Positions 1-11,476 of a DNA stretch of 64,000 bases are shown here, piece by piece. The translations under genes and the position numbers were made by a program. Source of the stretch: Sinotaia quadrata. Taxonomy: Eukaryota > Mollusca > Gastropoda > Architaenioglossa > Viviparidae. The DNA is taken from assembly GCA_028829895.1 (NCBI GenBank), contig CM054184.1, positions 22,609,701 through 22,673,700 of the forward strand, in the 5' to 3' direction. Under the pieces are notes generated by a model. The model saw only the letters and a program-made list of their open reading frames with translations, made no database searches and was not told the origin of the DNA. Each line of letters opens with the position of its first letter. The first letter of the stretch is position 1.

Positions 1-700
1 AATGCATGGTAAGTAGATTGACCTCATGGACTCATGAACTGCCTTGTAACCTTGATGACTAGTCACCATTACTCAAAGGATTATATGGGGTATTACAACA
101 CAGAAGAAACTACATACTATAACTTCTGACAAAAAGAAACTTTTTCATATCAGCTCATTTCAGTAACAGTACTTTTACCAAGGAATAAAGTGGACTATAT
201 GTTTTTAATTTATTTTGAATACAAAATAAATACTTTTAAGTCTATGTTTTTCTTTGCAAATAACTTGGAGTAAGTAGATTATTTCTTTTTTTCAGGACAC
301 TTTGCATTTAGTATATCTAGTAACCAGGGGTTATGAATAGAAACAGATATATTATCTGTATTATATAAAAAGAAAAATAGATTAAGGTAAGTGGAATATT
401 TTTGTCATATATATATGACTACAGAACATGGGGATTGGTTCTTTTCCAGTTCTGTTTGTATGTAACATTTCCTAAGTGGAAGGACTATTTCTGGTCTGTT
501 TTGCATTTAATACCTAAGAGAAAGGAGTATGTATATTCCTGTCTAATTTGCATGTAACATTTTCTGAGAAAAATGAATATTTTCCTGTCTGTTTTTCATG
601 CATCATTCCCCAAGATAAGGTGTACTTTTTCAGTCTGTTTCAAAATATTATGAAGAAATGAGGGTTACACAGTTTCCAGCCTTATATGCAACCTACATAC
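1..700. repeat. Tetraspanin intron after exon 6, with degenerate ~46-bp repeats
   Basis: On the minus strand this lies downstream of the exon ending at 701 and would be the intron leading to the missing TM4 exon. Bases 445-640 hold about four degenerate copies of a ~46-bp unit with the core gtctgttttgcatgtaac followed by a t/c-rich stretch and aag. The exon edge itself (catatgcaacctacatac region) resembles the unit only weakly. Bases 1-440 are AT-rich. I found no minus-strand open segment starting with the Gly-Cys expected of the next tetraspanin exon, so the gene continues beyond the left edge. Confidence 0.6.
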
Positions 701-850
701 CTGGGGGCGAAGGGATTTGAACGAATCCCATGCAGTATTCTCATTCTGTGCCTCTTGGTTGCACAGACTGTAGTCAGTTGAAAAGATGGAATTTGCTGAT
801 CCATCCATCCCATACCCATAGCAGCATGTCTTGGGTACCTTGATCTGCAT
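701..850 (-). CDS. Tetraspanin exon 6: second half of the large extracellular loop
   Basis: 50 codons, phase 0 at both ends. The acceptor is a long pyrimidine run ending cttcttccag and the donor is CAG|gtatgt. The peptide starts MQIKVPKTCCYGYG and ends SFKSLRPQ. PKTCC at residues 6-10 is the second conserved cysteine pair of the tetraspanin large extracellular loop, and SLCNQ supplies a further cysteine. The exon stops exactly where tetraspanin genes usually break, just before the GC that starts the next exon. With CCG in exon 5 and the expected GC this would make a six-cysteine loop. The loop is extracellular and in the family mediates partner binding. The assignment as a tetraspanin is firm; the subfamily is not determined. 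Confidence 0.9.
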
Positions 851-869
851 CTGGAAGAAGTTGTAAAGA

Positions 870-1209
870 ATAAAGAGCATAATGAGTACAACAAGTGGCA
901 ATGCACATAATGATTACAAAAGTGACAGTGCAGGAAATAATTACAAGTGGCAATGCACATAATGATTACAAGTGAAAATGCAGGAAATAATTACAATTGA
1001 CAATACTGGCAATGATTACAAATGTCAATGCACATAATGCTTACAACTGAAAATGCATATAATGATTACAACAATTGACAAGGCACATAATGATTACAAC
1101 TACAATGCACATGATGATTACAACTGACAATGTAAATAATGATTACAACAACTGACATTGCACGTAATGATTACAATAAATGACAATGCATATAATGATT
1201 ATTAAGGAT
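870..1209. repeat. Degenerate ~26-bp satellite abutting the exon 6 acceptor
   Basis: About a dozen copies of a 24-28 bp unit with core gcacataatgattacaac. The first copies reach to within about 25 bases of the exon 6 acceptor, so the array lies against the exon without copying its AG. The same satellite resumes at 2620, so the DNA between looks like a later insertion into one array. Confidence 0.85.
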
Positions 1210-2619
1210 TGTCATGGGTTGAGGTAAATTATGCCCCTTTAATTAGCAATTTTTTTAAATTGATGCATTCCATTTTTCTATAATGTATATTATTGTTCAT
1301 TTCATCTATAATGCAAATTGGGCCATTAAATACTGGGTTTGTTTTCACATATTCTAAATATTTAGGACGCTGACTGCTAAGCAATGGATGATTCAGTGGA
1401 AATAATGCGATTGAAGTTCACATACAGATGTGCCTCTGACACAATCTGGGTTTTTGAAAAGCACAGGTCGGTGTGGTTAGACTATAAATAGGGCAGATCA
1501 CACATTAATAGTCATCCACTTGAGATGCGCCAATGACCAGGGATCAGTAGATTTGTAGTTGGACCGGTTTCCTGCAGCCAACAGAATGTAAAGACACATC
1601 GATTCTATATGCATTGATGTATAGAGATAGTGTGTATTTTTCTGTTGATTTAAATACATGTAATGCTGTTTATGTGGTGCTCAGTGGCAACTGGAATGTG
1701 TAATGCTAAACTCAGAGATGTGTGGTGTATTGTGGTAATTTTGATTTATCGCAATGGATGCTGAATGTAAGCAGAATGTTTGTTCAGACCCCACCAACGT
1801 AGAAACCATTTGGAAATTGTGGTAAACTCACATGAGTATAGATTGGAATATTTTATTCCATGTTTGTAACTATTAACTGCAAATTAATGATTGTGGTCGA
1901 ATTATAAAGACTGCCTATTCTGATTTGCCACCTGTGCAAATAACAGACATGTCTATATTGATGTTGACAGAAATGGGATATTTCTTTACAGTGAGTTTTA
2001 TTCCAGGCTTTAAAGCTAGCCTATGAGTAAACTGACTGCTGGGTCTCACTCTTCTACCCTGGTGTGTACGTTGCATCAGACATAGCCAGAAGGGCTTGCG
2101 ATGATCACATGATCACTGTGTCAGTGTGGCGTCATGTGTGCAGTCTTGATTGACAAGGAATGAAGCTGAGTAAACTACTCTCAGCCAACTGACTCTCTGA
2201 ACTGTGTTCATGATACAAACTATAGACAGTGCTCATACAGATTAGGCAAACTTGGAAGGCCATATGTACATTATTTTGCAAATCGATTATTGTTTTTCTA
2301 TTATATTGTAAGCTATTAAATTTTACTTTGTTATTTTAAATTCATAATTATCTTGGCTTGATTGTCAGAATGACTGAAGTGGGTTGGTTGAGGTAAGTCA
2401 TGTGAATGCAAACGATCTTTATATTACAATCAGTCATGTTAAGATAACTTTCCAACCCGAGCACATTACGCTAATCTAGTCATGAGAGCAATTAAATTGT
2501 GAAGACCAGAAGGTGGATTAGGCAGCCAGTCTGTTTTTAATATAGGTTTAAACTTTAAATTAATAATTTGAAATCCTGATATTGTGACAGGGTCACTAAA
2601 CATTAACTGGCATGTAACA
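1210..2619 (+). mobile_element. LTR-like insertion inside the ~26-bp satellite
   Basis: The block interrupts one satellite (870-1209 and 2620-2905). It starts TGTCATGGGTTGAGG and ends GGCATGTAACA, giving TGT...ACA termini. The reverse complement of the element at 18149-19873 starts TGTCATGGAGTC and ends GGGAATGTAACA, so the two appear related. A TATA-like actataaatagg lies near 1480. It also carries ataactttccaaccc near 2445, shared with the element at 7018-8568. No matching target duplication was seen, so the exact ends are uncertain. No ORF of note; probably a solo LTR. Confidence 0.5.
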
Positions 2620-3480
2620 CTGACAATACACATAATGATTACACTGACAATATACATAATGATCACAACAACTGACAATGCATGTAATGATCACAACTGA
2701 CAATGAATGTAATAATCACAAGTTGACAATGAACATAATGATCACTACAACTGACAATGAACATAATGTTTACAACAAATGACTATGCATGTAATGATCA
2801 CAACAATTGACTATGCATGTAATGATAACAACAACTTACAATGAACATAATGATTACACAGACATTATATGAAATGATCACAACAACCGACAATGCATGT
2901 AATGGTAAAAGAAAATAAAATGAGAACAATGAATGGAGTGATAAATCAATGTTAGATAGGAACCATAAATAAATTTAATGTTAGCAGCCTCTGTTAGACA
3001 AGAATAGTGAATGTAAATTGAAAAGGTTCCAGACAACAACTAAGAACTGTTTTAGACAACAACAATGAAGTTCAAAACAGGTACAGATTTAAACAATGTT
3101 TAAAAAGTTTTATTTAAGAACAATAAGCAATATGTTATTACAAATTTCAAGATTCATATTGCAACAAATAATTTTATTCAAATAAAAGAACACAATGTTA
3201 ATAAGTAAAAAAACAGTAAAGACAATGATAAAACTGTTTTAGTCAAGAATAAAGAATGTAAGGAAAAAACTTTAATTTGTCAAGAATAAAGAACATGAAA
3301 AAAATAACTTTTGTTGAGAATAAAAAGCTAATGCAAAATACAATTTTCTATTAAGAATAAACAGCATAATGCAAAAACAGTTTAATGTCACAGGAATGCA
3401 TGTAAGACTTTATTAAAACTATAATAAGAGGTGCCAGGAATGCATCTAAGACTTTACAAACAGTTAAACTATAACAAAGT
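2620..3480. repeat. Continuation of the ~26-bp satellite, then A-rich degenerate repeats
   Basis: Bases 2620-2905 repeat the gacaatgcatgtaatgatca type unit seen at 870-1209. Bases 2905-3480 are A-rich with irregular aagaataaagaa and gacaacaa motifs, probably a further decayed array. No coding exon seen on either strand. Confidence 0.7.
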
Positions 3481-3584
3481 AGGAGGCAGTATTTATTTAT
3501 AAATTAGATTTGAGAATTGGGAGTAGTATCATTGTGCAGTCAGGCTGCTGGCTTTAAAATGCAAGACCTTAGTGGTGAAACAGT

Positions 3585-3860
3585 GTATTTACTGACTTAA
3601 AACACAAGACCTTACTGGTGTAACAGTGTATTTACTGACTTAAAACACAAGACCTTACTGGTGTAACTGTGTATTTACCTAACTTAAAACACAAGACCTT
3701 ACTGGTGTAACAGTATTTACTGACTTAAAACACAAAACCTTACTGGTGTAATAGTGTATTTACTGACTTAAAACACAAGACCTTATGGGTGAAGCTGTAT
3801 ACTATAAATCTAAAACAGAAGACCTTACTGAATTAATAGTGTACTGACTGTCCTAAAAAT
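3585..3860 (+). repeat. 43-bp tandem array
   Basis: About six copies of a 43-bp unit containing aacacaagaccttactggtg; adjacent copies start at 3601 and 3644. Later copies are degenerate. An inverted copy of the same unit lies at 4775-4840. It is intronic to the tetraspanin gene. Confidence 0.9.
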
Positions 3861-4774
3861 AGTAAACCCTACTGATGTAAAATAGACAAAAGAAATGGTT
3901 GTTTCTTGTGAAATCTCCGCTCTTTCTCTGAAGGCCACTATTTTTTATTAGAGCAGCTTTCTCGATGCTCATTTTGATCAAAGCAGCTGCATACTGACCA
4001 CAATTTGCTTAGATCTGACACCCTGCAGAAGGTGGTCTTTTTTTTATGAAGTGAGAGTAAAATGGATGATCGTGTTTGAACTATTATATCACCCATAAAA
4101 CAAGTCCTAATCAATTTATAACAATCAATAATATTAATAAAGGTTACTCAAAAATTATTTTATCATTCAAAAATCTATTAAAAAATATCCTGGCTCAATG
4201 ATATAGTTAGAAAGCCAATGATACTTTTTTTGGTTTAAATCTAAAAACTGATAATAAAAAATAAAATATAAATATTTTAAAGTAAAAACTAAATAAAAGA
4301 TATTTGGAAAATTGTGGTGTACTCTCCTGATATATGGTTAAGCATCCACACTTTGATGATGGAACTAATAAATAAGCAACTCTGCACATTCAAGAACAAA
4401 CATACATGCAAATACAACATAAACACTCTAGAGGGGCAGGCTGCTTTAAAAAAAAAATGAAAAACAGAAACAGAACTGCTAATACATGTGGCTGCCATTT
4501 TCTGATTAGCACAAGATGCAAATAAGGCCAATGGGTAAAATTTTTTTTTTTTAAAGTTTTTATTAAGCAATGTACATTGACATCATAAACTGATCTGAAA
4601 ATGAACAAAGTTTCAATTGACTTCAAAATCAGCTTCATTTTGGCATTATGTAAAAAACAGATGTGCTCATATACGCTTATGTAACTGAGAAAGCATTGCA
4701 GAAATATGTGCTTCTGTAATCTAGAAAATAGCATTTTAAATGGGAATGGGTTTTAAAACAGTAAGTACAATGCT
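3861..4774. other. AT-rich intron sequence, no gene seen
   Basis: No recognisable exon, RNA gene or element on either strand. The reading frames here are low-complexity and AT-driven. The stretch is bracketed by direct and inverted copies of the 43-bp satellite. Confidence 0.6.
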
Positions 4775-4840
4775 ACACTAGTAAGGTCTTGTGTTTTAAA
4801 ACACCAATAAGGTCTTGTGTTTATGGTCAGTCAGTACATT
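4775..4840 (-). repeat. Inverted copy of the 43-bp satellite
   Basis: Contains agtaaggtcttgtgtttta and a second caataaggtcttgtgttta, the reverse complement of the unit at 3585-3860. The two sites form inverted arms about 0.9 kb apart. Confidence 0.75.
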
Positions 4841-5812
4841 TGGGGTCAGAAGATCTAAGGATCTGAAAGGAGTACAAAGTGGATGATGCTAATAAATTTA
4901 TCTGAAATTAAAAGCAGTGTGCAAAAAAGATGTTTTGAAGTGAGTCTGCAATTGCCACCATGTGGTAGTACCTGTCAAAATGCATTGAAATATCTGTAGA
5001 GTACAGTTCAATGAAAACCAAAGGAAGCAGAATGGTATAGCTTTGAAGGCAATAGGACTAGATAGAAAACCTTTTGTTTATATGAATGCTAAAACAATCT
5101 AAAACAATTTCAAAAAACAAAGATTTAATATAAAGGTATACAAGATAGACAGGGAGAAATATATAAGGCTGTTATTAAAATATATGAAAAGGTCATGAGC
5201 AAGTGGCAGAAATGGAGAGAACACACTGCATAAAGAAGAATAAACATCACAGAAAGAGAAAGAATACACTGTAAAAGGAAGAATAAACTTCACAAAAAGG
5301 AAGGGGAACACATAGCAGAAATTGAGAACATGCCACAAAGGAAAAAATATTTGTTAAAATAGGAGAAAGTGTTGTGGCTCATGCAAGAAAAAAAATTAAC
5401 AGCAAGAAAGTAAAATACACATAGTTCCATTTATGAGGGAAATTACAAATTGTTTTCCAGCAAGAAACGAAACAACAACAAAAATTATTCAAAATCAAAC
5501 TGCATTTCACACATATTGGTTAAATATCACTTTTCTTCTCAGGGTCAACTTGTCTGAATATTGTAACTTTCCCTCAAAGTCGATTTATTTGAATATCACA
5601 ACCTCTTCTCAGAGTCAATTTGTCTGATTATCACAAGTTATTCTGAGTCAATTTATCTGATTATCACAACCTCGACTTGGAGTCAATTTGTCTGAATATC
5701 ACAGTCATTGTCTTTTCTGATTCAGTATAACAACCTTTCAAAGCTACATAACTTTAATTTTTTTTTTGTTTGTTAAAAAATGTTATTTGCATTGCTAATT
5801 ATTTCCACTTAC
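4841..5812. repeat. Intron 5 with two degenerate arrays
   Basis: Bases 5110-5345 hold a loose ~40-bp repeat rich in ggaagaataaac and cacagaaag. Bases 5540-5715 hold about five copies of a ~35-bp unit with core gtcaatttgtctgaatatca. The rest is AT-rich. The second array ends about 100 bases from the exon 5 donor and does not clearly copy it. Confidence 0.7.
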
Positions 5813-5890
5813 CTCCTCATTTTTCGGTTGTTCCAAAATCCAAAAACTAGTTTGGTAATCAGTATAGTTGTCTGAACCGCAACACTGGAA
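5813..5890 (-). CDS. Tetraspanin exon 5: CCG motif exon
   Basis: 26 codons, phase 0 at both ends. The acceptor is aatatcttgcag and the donor is GAG|gtaagt. The peptide starts FQCCGSDNYTDYQTSF, with CCG at residues 3-5, the hallmark of the tetraspanin large extracellular loop, and an N-glycosylation sequon NYT at 8-10. Tetraspanin genes commonly have an intron just before the CCG, as here. It is too short to stand out as an ORF and was found from the motif plus its splice sites. Confidence 0.9.
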
Positions 5891-6240
5891 CTGCAAGATA
5901 TTTTAGAGTTGAAGAACAGAATAGTTTTCAAAGTGTCATTATTAATTGTCTGAGCTGCCAGATATTTGATAGAATAAGGTTTTCTGAAAAACTTTAAAGT
6001 GGCATAATAATTTTCTGAACTGCAACATAAGATATACAAGCTAATTTCAAAATTGGAAATATTTTAAAATATAAAGATCTGAAATGTCTTCATTCTGTCA
6101 TATTAACTGTCTGAACCACAATACTGGATCCATAAAATATTTTAATATGAAGGATCTTTCATGTCTTCAAATGTTTATATTAAGTGTATGTACTGCAAAA
6201 CTGGAGATGCAAGATATTTTAAGTATGAATATTTGAAATA
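5891..6240 (-). repeat. Degenerate array copying the exon 5 acceptor
   Basis: Reading the minus strand, about four diverged copies of the real exon 5 junction occur upstream of it, near 5960, 6020, 6130 and 6210. They carry recognisable versions of aatatcttgcag, tccagtgttgcggttcaga and the bases after it. Examples are gttgcagttcagaaaatta, ccagtattgtggttcagac and ccagttttgcagtacatac. Spacing is irregular, about 60-110 bases. Only the copy at 5890 continues into an open tetraspanin reading frame with a donor. Confidence 0.75.
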
Positions 6241-7017
6241 TGTTTTAAAACCTTTAATTTTGCCATATTCATCTTATTCATTGTGTCGCGGTCGTGAGGT
6301 GTCATTGCTGGTTTGTTGATGGCCCCTCTCTCCTCCTCGGTGGGTAGGGGGTTGTTAGACAAGTTGCCATGATTTGCCGGGATCACATCGAATGGTCAGA
6401 TGACGATAACCACTCTCACGAATAATCTTGTGGGGATGGGGTAACTTTATTCTGAGATGTGGCGTAAAATGTGAAAGCCGGCATGTGTGTGTGCGAGCAG
6501 GTATGAGAATGTCATGTGAGGGACGTACGGAACGAACAAACAAACAACTGCACCAACACACACTTTCAAAACCGAGAAAGGAAGCCCAACTCTTGAAAAG
6601 AGTTAACAAAGAATTTAATTTAAGAAAGAAAAATGGGTTTAACTTTCACACTGTGTTAGTCATTCATTCTGAGATGTCTACACTTGACATTCATGGGGTG
6701 GGGAAACATGAGCAATGAAAATGAAAAAATATGATGAATAAACTAAAAATTAAAAAAAGGAATAAATGGTGATGACCATTTTCACTACTGCCAAAAATAG
6801 AGTGGCACAATACTTTGGGCACAGCCCCAATACAAAGCACAACCAGCGGTAATGACTGCAGAAAAATATCTAACCCTAAGAACAATTATCTTAAAAAATA
6901 GTGGCTGAAAAACCCAATGTCAAGGAATATTAATTTAAAACTCCACAAAATTCACCTAATAACTAATTATTTGTTAAAGTCAAAGTTAAATGTTTGTGAA
7001 AAATAGTTCAATGATGA
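6241..7017. other. Intron sequence with a higher-GC patch
   Basis: Bases 6285-6560 are richer in G and C than their surroundings and read like a piece of a mobile element (gtgtcgcggtcgtgaggtg, blocks of gtg/aac), but no coding domain is seen. Bases 6690-6890 in reverse contain an acceptor-like tttctgcag, but the following reading frame resembles no tetraspanin segment. Confidence 0.4.
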
Positions 7018-8568
7018 TGTGACGGAAAAATGCTAATTGTAATTAATTTAATTAATATTAATTAATTTTGTTATTTTTCAAATTCTTAAATCAAATTTTG
7101 ATTTGAATTTCACAATTCAAATCTGAGTGGAATTGGTTTGACGTAAACAATGCTGACCCACATCCACAAATGAAGGGAGTTAGGATTATAGGTCACTAAT
7201 TCTTACATAACATGGGCATACTTCTGGCACCTCACACACTCAGTCTATTATGTGTGTGCATTCAGCCATAACTATGGAGTCAATAGGCACAGGAAGAAAA
7301 ACAAGTCCTAGCCAGAGGCTAAGAAATTCTAGAAACTTCCATGACCTCTGAAAATACATAAAAGAGCAGACTCAAAATTCTCTACACTCTTTACACATCT
7401 TTGGGGTCCCATGCACGGCTCATGGTTAGAACTGGAAGAAAGGTATGTCCGATATAGAGATTGCGTTGTAACTGATTTTTAACATTTTACTTTTTGAATA
7501 TGTTGAATTATGTTTCTTGTAAATATTATAACAAGTTTAAACTATGATGCTTTTATTTTCGTTTAAATAAAGAATCAGATAAATTAATTGTTAAAGGAAT
7601 TGTAATGAGAAACGAAAATGAAAGTACAGATTGCAGAAATTTAAAACATGATCCTGATGTGCGCCATTACACTAATTTGTTGCAGTTCAAGCCGTTCTGT
7701 ATTGGATGGGATGTATGTCGCAACTTTCCTGGTTGCCTTGGTTTGACAACAGTACTGCCACTTGGCCTGCTGAATGTGTTAAGGGCCGGTGTGGAGTAAA
7801 ATTCTTGATTGGATTCCATATGTATCGGGGCCATCAAGGGAGACGGTATTACGAAGTGAGCTGCAGCAAGAGCGTGAGTCTGACTCACTTGTAATTACGA
7901 GGATAACTTTCCAACCCAGTGTGCACTGAACTGTGAATAACTCTAACTATATGTTATTCAGTGCCAGTGAAAGGATTCTATATACTGTGCTAAACTTTTC
8001 ATGGACAAATTGTGTTGTGTACAATTTACAGAACATTCATTAACGTCACCAGGCGGGCTAAACCACAAGACATTCAATTGCCAACCAAACCTGCCGAGAA
8101 TGAGGCTACTGCTGAACAAGGCCGTAATCAGGTGATTCAAATACATGAATTTTCTGTGTAATCTGTACATGTTTCTGTGATTTTCATTCCTTATTCTATT
8201 TCTGATTCTTCTATGAAATTGCTGTATTTTTGACTAACTTGTTACTATCTAGATGGCTTAATTATGTGGAGGATTTATGTAAGCCTAACTAAAATTGTAT
8301 TGATGTTATTCACATGAAATTTTCTAATAATTTAATTATTCTAGAGAACTGCATTGGTATATCTTAATTGTATATCTTAATTAATTGTATTCTGGAAGTC
8401 TTAGGAGATTTGTGATTTAGAAATCGCCTAGTGCGTGATTTGAAAACTCAATGTAAATTTATTAAAATTGTTATCTTTATTTCTTTTAATAAATTGTTTT
8501 CCTTTAAACTATTTACTCTTTCATTTTATTTGGGGAGGTACATGTGAGATGATGAGTGGGGGCTGCCA
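7018..8568 (+). mobile_element. Long solo LTR-like insertion with ATGA target duplication
   Basis: Starts TGTGACGGAAAAATG and ends GGGGGCTGCCA, flanked on both sides by ATGA (7014-7017 and 8569-8572). It holds a TATA-like acataaaagagc near 7354, a promoter-proximal splice-donor-like gaagaaag|gtatgtcc near 7440 and AATAAA near 7566. It shares ataactttccaaccc (near 7903) with the insertion at 1210-2619. Short unrelated ORFs of 60-70 codons inside are not convincing. The right end is ambiguous because TGGGGGCTGCC also resembles a primer-binding site, in which case the LTR would end slightly earlier. Confidence 0.45.
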
Positions 8569-8935
8569 ATGATGTAATACAATTGAGAAGATGGTCTATA
8601 CACATGTTTTAAAATAGTTCCCATCATCGACGACGACGAGAGATTTGTGGTAGGGCCGAATTGTGATAGAACGACTAGTAAGATAAATGCAGTGTAGTCA
8701 CTATTCTGAGACAGGTAACATTTGGGAGACGGTCACTGACTGACGGACTACTCAAGGCTTGACCTAGTCATTCTCAGACCGCACAAGACCCTTAAGGAGG
8801 TTGTGAGCGATTGGCAGAGAGAAGGTGGAGTGGCGACAGAAACAAAGGGCAAATAATAATTATATATACAAAAAAAAATATTTACAATCCTAAATAAATT
8901 ATAAAAACAACAAAACCAATCAAAACCAATTAAAT
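8569..8935. other. Unique sequence, possible element remnant
   Basis: A moderately GC-rich block containing tgacctagtcattctcagac, loosely similar in reverse orientation to 55690-55740 and so possibly from a shared repeat family. No coding signal was recognised. Confidence 0.35.
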
Positions 8936-8989
8936 AAAGTAGAAATGCTCTTTAGATATGTCAACCGAAGTGTGACCAATCTGTTAAAG

Positions 8990-9287
8990 TATGTGATAAT
9001 CAATGAAGAATTTAATATAAAACAAAAATTAATTGTCAACACACTTAAAAAGTAATTATTGTATCATGTTGTCAACTGTAAAAGAATGTATAATCAGTCT
9101 CTTAAATGTTGTATTGCATATGTAATAAACATTTAGTACAAAAAACCCAGTCTAAAGCAAGGAATACTTTTGATTGCAGAAATTTAGTTGTAGCATTCCC
9201 TTATAACTAGTCTCTTAAATGTCATATTTCATCTGTAATAAACAAAACATTAATATAGTATGGAAACCGGTCTGAAGGAAATGATAC
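8990..9287 (-). repeat. 120-bp repeats copying the exon 4 donor edge
   Basis: Two to three diverged copies with a 120-base period. The real exon 4 end reads, on minus, ctacaattgactttctacag ttaaag|gtatca. The copy 120 bases further on reads ctacaactaaatttctgcaa tcaaaa|gtattc, followed by the same ctttagactgg-type intron bases. The motif tctcttaaatgt also recurs at the 120-base offset. So the last ~35 coding bases, donor and intron start are duplicated into the intron. Confidence 0.8.
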
Positions 9288-9377
9288 CTTTAACTGTAGA
9301 AAGTCAATTGTAGAGTTCCCCGAACCTGTGTAGTTTCTGATGGATCGTGCCAGCTCACCTTTTATACTGGTTTCTAT
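9288..9377 (-). CDS. Tetraspanin exon 4: first helix of the large extracellular loop
   Basis: 30 codons, phase 0 at both ends. The acceptor is tcttcgaactgtctaacag and the donor is AAG|gtatca, the weakest donor of the set. The peptide starts IETSIKGELARSIRNYTG and ends STIDFLQLK. It reads directly into FQCCG of exon 5, as expected for helix A of the loop. Two N-glycosylation sequons occur (NYT at 15-17, NST at 21-23). CD9-type genes have a 33-codon exon at this position. It was located because the neighbouring satellite repeats its acceptor. Support comes from frame, length, position and fit to both neighbours. Confidence 0.85.
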
Positions 9378-10100
9378 CTGTTAGACAGTTCGAAGATCAG
9401 TAAATATAGCTTCAAAACAGGACCACTAATTCTTTCTGTAAGAGAAGTCAAAGAAGAACAGTAAATATGCCTATAAAACAGGACCACTAACTCTTTCAGT
9501 AAGAGAAGTAAAAAAATTCTGTCTGTTAAGAGTTCAAAGAACAAAAATATGGCTATGAAACAAGATCATTAATATTTTATGCAAGAGAAGTCTAAAAGAA
9601 CAGTAAAAATAGCTACAAAACAGTACCACTAATTCTTTCTAGAAGTAAAAAAAAAAGAATAGCCAACTAGGCTACGAAACAGCATATTCTGTCTGTTAAG
9701 AGTTCAAACAGTTACAGTAAAATATGGCTACAAAACAGGACAACTAATTTTATGCAAAAGAAGTCAAAGAAGAACAGTAAATATGGAATCGAAACAAGAG
9801 CACTAATTGCATCTGTTACAGTTTTAGAGAAGTTAAATAATAAAAACTTAAATAAATACAAAAGGGTTACAGAAGTCAAATAAGAAAATTGTTAGAGAAG
9901 TCAAATAATGTCATGAAACAAAAGTCAAATAACAGAAGTGTTAGAGAAGTCAACATGAGCAGTAAACCTGTCTACACAGAAAGAGAGCATGAATTCTAGC
10001 TGTTACAATGTGAGAGAAGCCAATTAACAGAAGTCACAGAGAAGTCAAATAAAACGTATTAGAAAAGCCAACATGAACAATAAGCCTGGCTATAAAACAA
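9378..10100 (-). repeat. Array of exon 4 acceptor copies
   Basis: About nine to ten diverged copies of a 55-70 bp unit. On minus, well-kept copies read tttactgttcttctttgac ttctcttacag aaagaattagtgg, a pyrimidine tract plus AG. The genuine acceptor tttactgatcttcgaactgt ctaacag atagaaaccag is the last, lowest-coordinate member. The array therefore places many acceptor-like sequences upstream of a real 90-nt exon. Confidence 0.85.
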
Positions 10101-10720
10101 GAGCATTAGAGAAACACACAGGAATAGTAAGCCTGGATATGACACAAGAATGTTAGAGAAACACACAGGAATATATGACACAAGAATGTTAGAGAATCAC
10201 ACAGGAATATATGACACAAGATGTTAGTGAAACACACAGGAATATATGACACAAGAATGTTAGAGAAACACACAGGAATATATGACACAAGAATGTTAGA
10301 GAATCACACAGGAATATGACACAAGAATGTTAGAAATCATACAGGAATATATGACACAAGATGTTAGTGAAACACACAGGAATATATGACACAAGAATGT
10401 TAGAGAAACACACAGGAATATATGACACAAGAATGTTAGAGAATCACACAGGAATATGACACAAGAATGTTAGAAATCATACAGGAATATATGACACAAG
10501 ATGTTAGAGAAACACACAGGAATAAAAAGCCTGGATATTACACAAGAATATTAGAGAAACATACAGGAAAAAGTAATCCTGGCTATGAAACACTGGAACA
10601 GTATTAGACTAGCTATGAAAAACACAGGAACAATAAGTCTGGCTATGAAATAAGAGCATTAGATAAACACAATGGAACAGTAAACCTAGTTATGAAATAA
10701 GAGCACTAAACACTGCAGCA
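10101..10720 (+). repeat. ~36-bp tandem array
   Basis: A dozen copies of a 33-37 bp unit (gttagagaaacacacaggaa, then tatatgacacaagaat), grading into the 55-70 bp array below. Minor variants alternate between gagaaacacac and gagaatcacac, giving a local higher-order pattern around 10150-10500. Confidence 0.9.
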
Positions 10721-11476
10721 AACCATTAAACTCTCTCTTAAGAACATTTATTATCATGCAAATTTTAAAAATGTATTGTTCTCTAATACAAGAACGATTA
10801 TTCTCTGAATCAAGAAATATTACTTTTTGAACAAAAATTATAATTCTGTGACACAATAACTATTTAAAAATATTTTCTCAAAAATTAACTATTTTTCTCT
10901 ATAGTGTAATTTAGGACTGTAGAAGTATTTAAAAAAACAAAACAAACTTTATATGTATTATAATTACACATATTTTCTGTCTGATATCTAACTTTAGATC
11001 TTTCAATACTTGAGATGTGAAATCCCATTTAAATGATTACACACATTTTTGTCTAATATAGAGCTACAGATCTTCCAATAGTGAGATATAATTTAGTTAT
11101 GAAATCTAATTTCAAACTCTCATAGCAATGCATTATTGGTGTGACATTAAAAAAAATACAGAGTGAAGCTGTGAGTGAGTGTGTGAGAGAGAGAGAGAGA
11201 GAGAGTATGTTAGTATATGACACTGAAGACAACATCCCAAATGTTTCTGCAGAGACTGAGATTGACACATGCACAAACACGCACATCCATACATATATAG
11301 AGAAAAAAAAGAGGAAGATAGAGACAGAATGCGAGACACATACAAGCACACACAGAGAAAGACAGAGGTGAAAACTCAAAGACTGACCAAGTCAGAAGCT
11401 GAGAGACAGAGATTAAGACAGTAAGATTTACACAGAGTGGAAGATTGTTATCATAAGTCCCTTCAATACAACTTAC
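10721..11476. other. Intron 3 remainder, AT-rich with a GA tract
   Basis: AT-rich sequence with a (GA)n run near 11186-11205 and a purine-rich stretch to 11440. The short ORFs on both strands follow these tracts and are not genes. Confidence 0.7.

Noticed and set aside
6691..6885. Minus-strand segment after tttctgcag as a tetraspanin exon
   Set aside because: The reading frame resembles no tetraspanin segment, and exon 4 was found at 9377-9288.
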